13,476 nucleotides of DNA from JAGLSB01 sp023135955 (GTDB lineage Bacteria > Bacteroidota > Bacteroidia > Bacteroidales > GCA-2748055), in NCBI GenBank assembly GCA_030673645.1, contig DAOVIO010000116.1:1-13476 (forward strand). Reading direction: 5' to 3'. The translations under genes and the position numbers were made by a program. Positions 7,155 through 13,476 of the stretch are shown in pieces. The notes beneath the pieces were generated by a model, which searched no databases, was not told the DNA's origin, and saw only the letters and a program-made list of their open reading frames with translations. Position 1 is the stretch's first letter; each line of letters opens with the position of its first letter.

Positions 7155-7242
7155 AATCCCGGAGGGATTTACGATCAATAGCCCCGGACGTTCACGTCCG
7201 GGGTAGTTGACCGAGCCGTATTCCACAACCCCGGCGGGGTTG
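7155..7242 (-). repeat. Three-hairpin element, copy 2 (inverted)
   Basis: The mirror image of copy 1. C': AATCCC-GGA-GGGATT (7155-7169, 6 bp). B': CCCCGGACG-TTCA-CGTCCGGGG (7182-7203, 9 bp). A': CAACCCC-GGC-GGGGTTG (7226-7242, 7 bp). Gaps are 12 and 22 bases, against 11 and 22 in copy 1. CAATAGCCC (7176-7184) is the complement of the GGGCTATTG in copy 1. Stem B' differs from B at two adjacent base pairs, both changed on both arms so pairing is kept. Stem C' likewise swaps two pairs. A' lies 16 bases past the stop of the hydrolase gene, so the element would also sit in that transcript's 3' end. Confidence 0.75.
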
Positions 7243-7258
7243 ACTAAAGTTTATAGAT

Positions 7259-8212
7259 CTACTTATCCTCAATTTTATCAATAAAGTCTTTTATAGCATT
7301 AATATTATCTTTCAAATTATCATGCATAGTTGCATGACCCGCTCCTTCTATTACAACAAATTCGGAATTGGGTACCTGGCTTTGGAATGACTTTACAGTT
7401 GAAGGTCGTGCCTCATCAAATTCCCCAGTGATAAAGAGGGTAGGGATTTCTATTTCACTTAATCTATTGCTTAAATCATAATTTTTTAAGGTTCCCGTTG
7501 AGATAAATTCACTGGGTCCCCACATATATTTGTAAATCGTACGGTTACTTTCTTTAGGAACGGTATCGTATTTTGATTTAATTCTTGATGTTCGAAGTAT
7601 AAAATTATCATAAAATACCGATTCTGCCTGCAAATATTCAATAGAATTGAAGTCTCCGTTCTTAATGCTAATTTGTATGACTGATTGTAATGAATCGTGT
7701 AGTGAAGTTAATAATGTGTCAGCATCGCTTATCCATAATGGGGTACTAATTAATGGACTACCAAATATCAATGATTTCATATGTTCAGGGTGCTCCAAAT
7801 AATAAGCAAGTCCAAGCAGGCCTCCCCATGAATGTCCATAGAGATAATATTCTTTCAAGTTGAGAGCATTTTTAAGTTGTTCAAGTTGCTCAACAAAAAT
7901 CTCAACTGTCATTAAAGTTGTATCTGTATGATAATCAGATCGCCCACTCCCCAGCTGGTCAAATAATATAACGGGTCGGTCTACACTCAATTCAGCAAAG
8001 TTATAGAATGATTTGCTTGTCCCTCCTGGCCCTCCATGCAGAAACAGGATTGGTGTCTCATTACCTTCCCCAATTATATGATACCATATTTTACCCCCGG
8101 TAACTTCAATATAACCTTCACCCTCAGTAAGTGTGGGATTGGATTTGCAAGCCATTAGAATGGCTATAAGTACTATAAGGATTGGGATATGTGAGAATCT
8201 GAATATTTTCAT
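7259..8212 (-). CDS. Alpha/beta-hydrolase lipoprotein, proline iminopeptidase-like (S33)
   Basis: A 317-residue hydrolase with a lipoprotein signal: a hydrophobic segment (about 9-21) and the lipobox LMAC with Cys22, so it is membrane-anchored outside the cytoplasm. The oxyanion motif HGGPGG (59-64), the nucleophile elbow GHSWGG with Ser128 (126-131), Asp266 in GEFDEARP and His293 in GAGHATMH form a full catalytic triad. HGGPGG with GHSWGG is characteristic of S33 prolyl iminopeptidases and related amino-acid amidases, which remove N-terminal proline from peptides. The actual substrate is not settled, since the same signature occurs in esterases. The cap domain runs from about 150 to 245. The gene starts 9 bases after the SMUG2-like gene and has no room for its own promoter there, so they are probably one transcript. 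Confidence 0.88.
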   Translation of the reverse strand: MKIFRFSHIPILIVLIAILMACKSNPTLTEGEGYIEVTGGKIWYHIIGEGNETPILFLHGGPGGTSKSFYNFAELSVDRPVILFDQLGSGRSDYHTDTTLMTVEIFVEQLEQLKNALNLKEYYLYGHSWGGLLGLAYYLEHPEHMKSLIFGSPLISTPLWISDADTLLTSLHDSLQSVIQISIKNGDFNSIEYLQAESVFYDNFILRTSRIKSKYDTVPKESNRTIYKYMWGPSEFISTGTLKNYDLSNRLSEIEIPTLFITGEFDEARPSTVKSFQSQVPNSEFVVIEGAGHATMHDNLKDNINAIKDFIDKIEDK

Positions 8213-8221
8213 TATTTTTAT

Positions 8222-8905
8222 TTAAGCCAGTTTATTTAAATATTCAGAAATATATTTATCCTTAAGTTTTGATTTATATTGTTCAATGTACCGTGGATGG
8301 TCAAACACAACTATTGAGTCAAACAATTTTTCTTTATCATTAATAAGTTTAAAGTATTTTGCATTCTTCTTTCCAAGGAGGTAGCAGGTTTTTGTGTCAA
8401 TGCCAAAACTAATTTGCTTTTTTAAACTTGACAGGATAAAACTGTGTAATGCAGAAAACAATTCTTCGTAATCGTAATAATTGCAATTAACCCAGTTTCT
8501 TTTTTTGTTTTGTTCAATAAAACCAAGAGGACTAATAGAAGTAATATAATAGTCATTATAGAACTTCTCAGCACCGCCGTATTTTGCTATCATTTCATAG
8601 ACGAATACAGAGGAAGGTTCGTGAGTCTTAATAGATTCAACATTTATATTACATATTTCGGTTAACCTTTTTGTATCAGTAAATGGTATGCCAGTAGCGC
8701 CCGCTCCTAATCTACCAGGATTAATTCCAATGATCAGTTTCCTTTTATTATTGTCATTATAAAACTTACTGTAAAAGGCTTTTGAAATAGAAGTAATTTC
8801 TTTGTTTTCTTTGAAAGGGTTCAATACCCGAATTTCATTTGGAAGTTTTCCTGGATAATCAAGTTCCTTATTAAACTTAATTACTTTATTGGCAAAAGAT
8901 GTCAT
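8222..8905 (-). CDS. Uracil-DNA-glycosylase superfamily protein, SMUG2-like (DUF4918)
   Basis: A 227-residue cytoplasmic protein of the uracil-DNA-glycosylase fold, expected to excise uracil or other deaminated bases from DNA. Motif 1 is GINPGRLGAGATGIPFTD (60-77), where Asn62 and the GxNPG pattern agree with the SMUG branch. Motif 2 is HPRYIEQY (203-210), close to the HPR/HPS loop that intercalates in DNA. ISPLGF (124-129) resembles the conserved strand between them. The GRxGAGxTGxPFTD pattern matches the SMUG2/DUF4918 group described in Bacteroidota such as Pedobacter, by memory. It has no iron-sulfur cysteines, so it is not UDG family 4 or 5. It is first in a two-gene run with the hydrolase lipoprotein. 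Upstream, TTTATTTG on the minus strand (8960-8953) is one base off a -7 box. Confidence 0.82.
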   Translation of the reverse strand: MTSFANKVIKFNKELDYPGKLPNEIRVLNPFKENKEITSISKAFYSKFYNDNNKRKLIIGINPGRLGAGATGIPFTDTKRLTEICNINVESIKTHEPSSVFVYEMIAKYGGAEKFYNDYYITSISPLGFIEQNKKRNWVNCNYYDYEELFSALHSFILSSLKKQISFGIDTKTCYLLGKKNAKYFKLINDKEKLFDSIVVFDHPRYIEQYKSKLKDKYISEYLNKLA

Positions 8906-9015
8906 TTAATTATAAATTAGTCGATTGTGTATGAGACTATTGTCAGTTTAGCCAAATAAACGGCTTCCAGGTAAAAAACTTATATTACAGCTATGGAAAT
9001 TTAAATTATTGTCAA

Positions 9016-9714
9016 TTAGTCATTATTTAGTATCCAATCTACAGCTTTTTCCGCATGAATTTTCGTAGTATCAAATGTAGGAATATTCACATCGGAATTT
9101 GAAATCAGCAAAGGGATTTCTGTACACCCCAAAATAACACCTTGCGCACCTCTTCTTTCAAGATTTGCAATTATCGTTTTATACACTTCTTTTGATTCTG
9201 GTTTTATTTGTCCATGAACCAATTCTTCGTAAATAATTTTATGCACTTTTTCTCTTTCTGAGTCATTGGGAATAATAACTTCAATTCCGAACTTATCAGT
9301 AAGAACTTCTTTATAGAAATCTTTTTCCATAGTAAATCTTGTACCGAGAAGCGCTATCTTTTTAATGTTTTGATTGGAAACTGCCATTCCTGTAGCCTCC
9401 GCAATATGAAGAAAGGGAATTGAAATACTGTCCGTAATTGCTTTACTGCACAGATGCATGGTATTGGTGCAAAGGACAACTATATCAGCTCCTCCTTTTT
9501 CAAGTCGCTTCGCAGCATCTGCCATTATTACATCCAGTTCTTTCCATTTATCTTCATGTTGAAGCTCTACAATTTGATCAAAATCAACGGTATACATTAA
9601 ACTTTTACAAGAGTGAAATCCACCAAGTTTTTCTTTTACTTTTTTGTTAATGAGTTCGTAATAAACGATGGAAGACTCCCAACTCATTCCGCCAATTAAT
9701 CCAATAGTTTTCAT
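9016..9714 (-). CDS. ygeA: Broad-specificity amino-acid racemase, aspartate/glutamate racemase family
   Basis: A 232-residue cytoplasmic, cofactor-independent racemase that interconverts L- and D-amino acids with two cysteines acting as acid and base. Both are present: Cys82 in VLCTNTMH (80-87) and Cys197 in ILGCTEIPLL (194-203). The N-terminus KTIGLIGGMSWESS (2-15), FLHIAEATG (101-109), ALLGTRFTMEKDFY (121-134) and the closing FDTTKIHAEKAV (214-225) follow E. coli YgeA closely and at the same length, so the match is to that subgroup more than to MurI. The substrate range of this copy is inferred. It starts 9 bases after the MBL-fold gene and is probably co-transcribed with it. D-amino acids could feed the envelope or signalling, but nothing here decides that. 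Confidence 0.9.
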   Translation of the reverse strand: MKTIGLIGGMSWESSIVYYELINKKVKEKLGGFHSCKSLMYTVDFDQIVELQHEDKWKELDVIMADAAKRLEKGGADIVVLCTNTMHLCSKAITDSISIPFLHIAEATGMAVSNQNIKKIALLGTRFTMEKDFYKEVLTDKFGIEVIIPNDSEREKVHKIIYEELVHGQIKPESKEVYKTIIANLERRGAQGVILGCTEIPLLISNSDVNIPTFDTTKIHAEKAVDWILNND

Positions 9715-9723
9715 TTTTAACCT

Positions 9724-10650
9724 TTAATATATGTCCAAATCTTTCCCAACGATTACTTTTCCTTTGTATTTTGAGGAAATCTCATTAGTAATATCTTCAT
9801 CATTTGCTCCCCAGAATAATATATGATATAATACAAGCAATTTCGGATTTGTTTTATTTGCAATATCAGCTAGTTCATAAGTTGAAGTGTGATTGATGGC
9901 ATGGTATTTCTTCCAGAATTCATTTTTAGTATCGAAACCTTTTTTGTAATAAACTTCATGAATCAATATATCTGCTCCTGAAGCATATTCGATAATTTTA
10001 TCTGTTGGGGAAGAGTCACCCGATAGAACGATAACTTTATCTGGTGTAGTAAAACGGAATCCCCATGCATTTGGCCATGTTCCGTGGGTTACCGGAAATG
10101 CTTCTACTTTAATATTGTCATCTTTATAGATAGTGCCTTCTTCAGTAATTTCATGACTATTAACTCTCCATCCCTGATTATTTGCTGGTTCATATCCATA
10201 TAAACGATATCTGATATCTTCTTCATAGGCTTCCAGGATATGCTGAGTCATATTATTTAAACCCTCAGGACCATAAACTTCCAATGCTTCATCTCTGCCC
10301 ATAACCCAAGGAGTCAGAATTAAGTCGGGGTAACCAATTGTATGGTCAGAATGCAAATGAGTCAGGAAGGCACGTTTAATATTTTTTACATCAAGACCCT
10401 TTATCTCTCCACCATATCTTGGAGTCATTGAAGCAGCTTTACGGATTAATCCAGGGCCGAAATCAACAATATAGGGTGTGTCGTTAACAATGATAGCTAC
10501 GGAAGGGCCCGATTGACTTGGAGATGGATTTGGATTTCCTGAACCAAGCATTACTATTTTGGTTATGTTCGAATCAGAGAAATCTCTTTGTGCGAAAATT
10601 CCGACAAAAGCAAGAGAGAGTATCAGAATAAATGATATCTTTAATTTCAT
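9724..10650 (-). CDS. Exported MBL-fold metallohydrolase (RNase Z/arylsulfatase-like branch)
   Basis: A 308-residue protein with a Sec signal peptide (hydrophobic 5-18, likely cleavage after GIFA at 20), so it acts in the periplasm. The zinc site is intact: HLHSDH (98-103), His189 in VTHG, Asp212 in LSGDSS, and His254 and His276 in HTS and LYHILF as candidates for the last ligand. The start of the fold, IVMLGSGNPNPSPSQSGPS (32-50), with IVDFGPGLIR (61-70), resembles the RNase Z/AtsA group, where the substrate is a phosphodiester or sulfate ester. Export argues against a tRNA-processing role. Length fits a single MBL domain. It leads a two-gene run with the racemase; the 43-base upstream gap holds no exact -7 box. 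Confidence 0.86.
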   Translation of the reverse strand: MKLKISFILILSLAFVGIFAQRDFSDSNITKIVMLGSGNPNPSPSQSGPSVAIIVNDTPYIVDFGPGLIRKAASMTPRYGGEIKGLDVKNIKRAFLTHLHSDHTIGYPDLILTPWVMGRDEALEVYGPEGLNNMTQHILEAYEEDIRYRLYGYEPANNQGWRVNSHEITEEGTIYKDDNIKVEAFPVTHGTWPNAWGFRFTTPDKVIVLSGDSSPTDKIIEYASGADILIHEVYYKKGFDTKNEFWKKYHAINHTSTYELADIANKTNPKLLVLYHILFWGANDEDITNEISSKYKGKVIVGKDLDIY

Positions 10651-10693
10651 ATCCTGAATTTTAATTGGTTGAACAAGATCAAATTAAATGAAA

Positions 10694-11080
10694 TTAATGA
10701 CCAAATATGCTTGAAATAGTATTTAAAAGATCATATGCGGCTGTTCCAATATAACAACTATTACATCTGCTAAACATAATTAAGCAATCGATTAAGTCAG
10801 TAAACATATGAAACAAAAGTCCTATACCGATAATTCTATATGGTTTTGGAAAGAATAATAAGAAAAAATAAACAACAACAGCATAAACCGTGTGCAAATA
10901 GTGAAACCCAAGACTACATCTATCTGCCTGGAAGATTGGATTTGCCACTAGGTGATCCATATCTACCAGCATAGTAGCTAATAATATTAGATATGCTTTT
11001 TTCCACTCTTTTCTAAAGAATATGTAAGCTATAAAAAAGGGGAAGCCCAGATGTAAAAAATAATGTATAAATGTCTGCAT
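10694..11080 (-). CDS. DUF6122-like small integral membrane protein with His/Asp motif
   Basis: A 128-residue polytopic membrane protein with four likely hydrophobic segments (about 7-23, 29-45, 62-78, 82-98). It resembles the Bacteroidota family DUF6122, whose function is unknown. The conserved polar residues are notable: His6 and His10, LVDMDHL (38-44, giving Asp40, Asp42, His43), HYLH (60-63) and HMFTD (91-95). The DxDH plus later H and HxxxD pattern recalls YdjM/DUF457 membrane-bound metal-dependent hydrolases, so a metal site in the bilayer is possible. Three cysteines near 99-109 are unexplained. It stands 71 bases from the SGNH-like gene and 43 from the MBL-fold gene, all leftward. Confidence 0.7.
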   Translation of the reverse strand: MQTFIHYFLHLGFPFFIAYIFFRKEWKKAYLILLATMLVDMDHLVANPIFQADRCSLGFHYLHTVYAVVVYFFLLFFPKPYRIIGIGLLFHMFTDLIDCLIMFSRCNSCYIGTAAYDLLNTISSIFGH

Positions 11081-11151
11081 TTATTGATTTGCTATCAGAT
11101 AAAAACTAGAACTTTTGTAGACCAATCTGCTAAATTAATAATGGCTTTATA

Positions 11152-12075
11152 TTACTGACAGTTTTTATTGATCTGTTTTGCTATCCACAAGGAGATTTCA
11201 TTTGCTCCTGTTTGGTTTAAATGATTTTCATCGTACCAATTAGTTTGATTTTCGAGTATATGGCTTGGAGGAATCAATACTTCTCCATATTTTTTATATG
11301 TATCATATTCATTTGGTTTGTCAAAATTAGTTCCATACGATGGAAGATACAAAAAGAAAATATCTATATTTCTTTCAATACAAATTTCACTTATTTTTTT
11401 TAAATAAATTCTTGCATAATTTCCGTGAAACTTTTGCTCTACCTTTGATAATTCAGTTTTAGGAATACTTCGCTTTATCTTTATTTTTTCCAATTTGTCA
11501 CTTGAAACTGTATCTTTAAAGGAAGAAAAACCAAAACCATCTGTTTTTATTGGGACAGCTGATTTATTCTGATAAATTATATCTTGAGTTATTTCAATTT
11601 TGTATGCAAAATGAGTCCACATATCTTTAAATATGTCTCTATTAAAAAAGGGATTGGGCAAAATCACATCGCTGCTTTGAGCAATATATGGAAAGATTGG
11701 ATGACTGTACCGGCTTTCATTTTCTCTTACTTCAATAAATAAATATTTTAGTTTTTTATCCTGAGGAATTTCTTTTAATAAGACATAAGTTATATTTCTG
11801 CCTAGTCTGCAATAAGCTAAATTGACGGCTTCCCCTATATTTATTTTGCCGCTTATCAATTTATCATTTACTCCATTTATTGTACGAGATGATCCAAGAA
11901 ATGCAATATCAATAGCTTTGGAGTTATTAAATATTCTGTCATAAACCCAGATACCATGATTATAGCAGTCATTCTTCAAACCTTGATATTTAAATCTTTT
12001 ATTCACAGGTAATAAAGAAATTATTATCAGGACAGGAGTTAGAAAAAGTATAATATTTTTTAAGAGCTTTCTCAT
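11152..12075 (-). CDS. SGNH-hydrolase-like partner of the MBOAT acyltransferase
   Basis: A 307-residue protein with one N-terminal membrane segment (about 8-24) and the rest probably outside the cytoplasm. The fold is suggested by IDIAFLGSSRTINGV (55-69; candidate nucleophile Ser62 or Ser63), NIGEAVNLAYCR (79-90), the strand DIFFLYLPSYGT (238-249) and a C-terminal NWYDENHLNQTGANEIS (279-295), where Asp282 and His285 form the DxxH catalytic block. DltD, AlgJ/AlgX and similar proteins of MBOAT operons use the same arrangement to pass acyl groups onto an envelope polymer. The ATG shares one base with the MBOAT stop (TAATG), so translation is probably coupled. It is not recognisably DltD, AlgJ or PatB by motif, and the acceptor is unknown. 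Residues 165-215 are variable. Confidence 0.78.
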   Translation of the reverse strand: MRKLLKNIILFLTPVLIIISLLPVNKRFKYQGLKNDCYNHGIWVYDRIFNNSKAIDIAFLGSSRTINGVNDKLISGKINIGEAVNLAYCRLGRNITYVLLKEIPQDKKLKYLFIEVRENESRYSHPIFPYIAQSSDVILPNPFFNRDIFKDMWTHFAYKIEITQDIIYQNKSAVPIKTDGFGFSSFKDTVSSDKLEKIKIKRSIPKTELSKVEQKFHGNYARIYLKKISEICIERNIDIFFLYLPSYGTNFDKPNEYDTYKKYGEVLIPPSHILENQTNWYDENHLNQTGANEISLWIAKQINKNCQ

Positions 12076-13476
12076 TAAAACTGAAAATAAATAAAGCTAG
12101 GTTTAACGCTATAATTACCAATTGCCAATAATGTAAGTATTAAAGCATAGTATATGAAAATCCTGATTATCATACTCTTTTCACCAATCCATTCGCTAAA
12201 ATCTTTTAATTTCATATCGAATTCAATAGATAAAAAAAGAATAGTAATAATTGTCAGGACTAAAAATCTAATTACAGAAAACTCATTTACTAAATGGCTT
12301 AAATGAGCAAATGAATAAGATTTAAAATGAATTGTAGAACTCACCAGATCAACCAAATGGGAATAATCTTCAGCTCTGAATGGAATCCAAAAAAGCACAA
12401 CCATAATCAAAACAATAGGACCGTAGATAAACTTGTTCAATCTTATTTTTACTTGTTTTTCAATAATTAATACTAAGCCATGTAAACCTCCCCAAATAAG
12501 AAAAGTAATATTTGCGCCATGCCAAAGTCCGGATAATAAAAAGGTTAATAAAATATTAAAATGAACTCGTCCTGTACTTCCTTTATTTCCTCCTAATGGA
12601 ATATAGACATAATCTCTGAACCATGTTGATAGTGAGATATGCCATCTGTGCCAAAAGTCGCTAAATGATACAGCAAAATATGGTGTATTAAAGTTTTTCT
12701 TTAAATCATAACCAAGCATTTTTGATATACCAATAGCCATATCTGAGTAACCTGAGAAATCAGCATAAATCTGAAAAGCAAAAAATATAGCTCCTGCGAT
12801 GATTGATAAGCCAGAAATTGATAATTCTGAATTAAAAACATTATCTGCTAGTATTCCAAAATTATCTGCAATTACAATCTTTTTAAAAAATCCCCAAAGA
12901 ATTAGTCTAAGTCCTACGACACAATAATTATAGTTAAAAACTTTTTTTTCTTGAAATTGCCTTAATAAATGACTTGCTCTTTCAATTGGTCCGGCAACCA
13001 GTTGGGGAAAAAAGGATACAAATGAGAAAAATGAAAAAATATCTTTAGTTGGTTCAATCTTTCTTTTATAAATATCGATGGTATAACTTAAAGTTTGAAA
13101 AGTATAAAAAGAGATACCAACAGGTAAAATGATTTTAAGGCTTGATGTGTTTACATTTAGTGAGAAGACAGATAGAAATTCATTCAATGATTCAATGAAA
13201 AAATTGAAATATTTAAAAAAACCGAGAATTCCTAAATTAGTTGCTAGAGAAGCTATTAGAAGTATTTTCCTGTTTTTTTCTTTCTGTACTCTATTAAACC
13301 ATAACCCTATTGTATAGTCAACTGTAGAACTAATTATTATCAGGCTTAAGAATCGCCAATCCCACCAACCATAAAATAAATAACTTGATAGAATTGTGAA
13401 TATATTCCTGGTAGTAAGATTAAATTTATTATTAATGAGCCAATAGATTAGGAAAAACAAAAAGAAGAAAATCAGA
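12075..13476 (-). CDS. MBOAT-family membrane O-acyltransferase (AlgI/DltB-like), 5' end cut off
   Basis: A polytopic inner-membrane acyltransferase that carries acyl groups, commonly acetyl, across the membrane for transfer to an extracytoplasmic glycan or polymer. Hallmarks are LVAGPIERASHLL (bases about 12987-12949), YADFSGYSDMAIG, FSDFWHRWHISLSTWFRDY, YIPLGGNKGS, and the catalytic-type GLWHGAN with its His at 12519-12521. Many hydrophobic segments fit the 8-11 helix MBOAT topology. The frame stays open to the right window edge: codons upstream of the TTG at 13460-13458 read LIFFF, the usual hydrophobic start region of this family. That TTG is therefore an internal Leu codon and the true ATG lies beyond the window, probably by only a few residues. 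It overlaps the SGNH-like gene by one base. Confidence 0.92.
   Translation of the reverse strand, partial: LIFFFLFFLIYWLINNKFNLTTRNIFTILSSYLFYGWWDWRFLSLIIISSTVDYTIGLWFNRVQKEKNRKILLIASLATNLGILGFFKYFNFFIESLNEFLSVFSLNVNTSSLKIILPVGISFYTFQTLSYTIDIYKRKIEPTKDIFSFFSFVSFFPQLVAGPIERASHLLRQFQEKKVFNYNYCVVGLRLILWGFFKKIVIADNFGILADNVFNSELSISGLSIIAGAIFFAFQIYADFSGYSDMAIGISKMLGYDLKKNFNTPYFAVSFSDFWHRWHISLSTWFRDYVYIPLGGNKGSTGRVHFNILLTFLLSGLWHGANITFLIWGGLHGLVLIIEKQVKIRLNKFIYGPIVLIMVVLFWIPFRAEDYSHLVDLVSSTIHFKSYSFAHLSHLVNEFSVIRFLVLTIITILFLSIEFDMKLKDFSEWIGEKSMIIRIFIYYALILTLLAIGNYSVKPSFIYFQF

Noticed and set aside
6969..7242. CRISPR array or intact insertion sequence
   Set aside because: The repeats are palindromic and mirrored, with no regular direct repeats, spacers or transposase.
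7226..7242. Intrinsic terminator of the hydrolase gene
   Set aside because: The hairpin A' lies just past the stop, but no T-run follows on the minus strand; it is better explained as part of the composite element.
9438..9650. Rightward 70-codon open frame
   Set aside because: It is antisense to the racemase gene, whose catalytic Cys82 region it overlaps; no recognisable protein.
11221..11403. Rightward 60-codon open frame
   Set aside because: It is antisense to the SGNH-like gene and is low-complexity aromatic/Ile sequence typical of the complement of AT-rich code.
13129..13317. Rightward 62-codon open frame
   Set aside because: It is antisense to the MBOAT gene, with no start signal or family features.
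13458..13460. TTG as the start codon of the MBOAT gene
   Set aside because: The frame stays open upstream to the window edge and encodes LIFFF, matching the family's hydrophobic N-terminus; the TTG is an internal Leu.

Overview
The window looks like chromosome from an AT-rich member of the Bacteroidota, probably a Bacteroidia or Flavobacteriia-type environmental lineage. Evidence: low GC throughout, A-rich leaders with no Shine-Dalgarno, several matches to the Bacteroidota -7 box TANNTTTG, and a gene set typical of the phylum (DUF6122 membrane protein, SMUG2-like glycosylase, Crp/Fnr paralogue, MBOAT plus SGNH pair). The genus cannot be named from this sequence.

Layout. 1-424: a possible leftward gene start and its promoter at the left edge, an inverted repeat, and a cluster of short hairpins that has been absorbed into an over-long reading frame. 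425-1117 (+): a Crp/Fnr-type regulator, the only complete rightward gene. 1143-3411 (-): rlmF, then a small Rossmann-fold NAD(P)-binding protein, then ogt. 3439-3531 (+): a 30-codon fragment resembling the C-terminus of a PdxA-family dehydrogenase, probably a gene relic. 3542-5605 (-): a GH20 hexosaminidase lipoprotein. 5712-6884 (-): a stand-alone ATP-grasp protein. 6885-7258: a gene-free stretch with two copies of a three-hairpin element facing each other. 7259-8905 (-): a SMUG2-like DNA glycosylase followed by an alpha/beta-hydrolase lipoprotein. 9016-10650 (-): an exported metallo-beta-lactamase-fold hydrolase followed by a YgeA-type amino-acid racemase. 10694-11080 (-): a DUF6122-like membrane protein. 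11152-13476 (-): an SGNH-like protein and an MBOAT acyltransferase that runs off the right edge.

How genes may work together. Most are housekeeping or accessory genes in short leftward runs. Two pairs look coupled: MBOAT/SGNH (overlap TAATG) forms an envelope O-acylation module of unknown substrate, and MBL-fold/YgeA genes are 9 bases apart. Two base-repair genes (ogt and the SMUG2-like gene) are present but not adjacent. I see no defence system, CRISPR array, tRNA, rRNA or intact insertion sequence. The most unusual feature is the mirrored hairpin pair at 6969-7242, whose two copies differ by paired substitutions that keep the stems intact.
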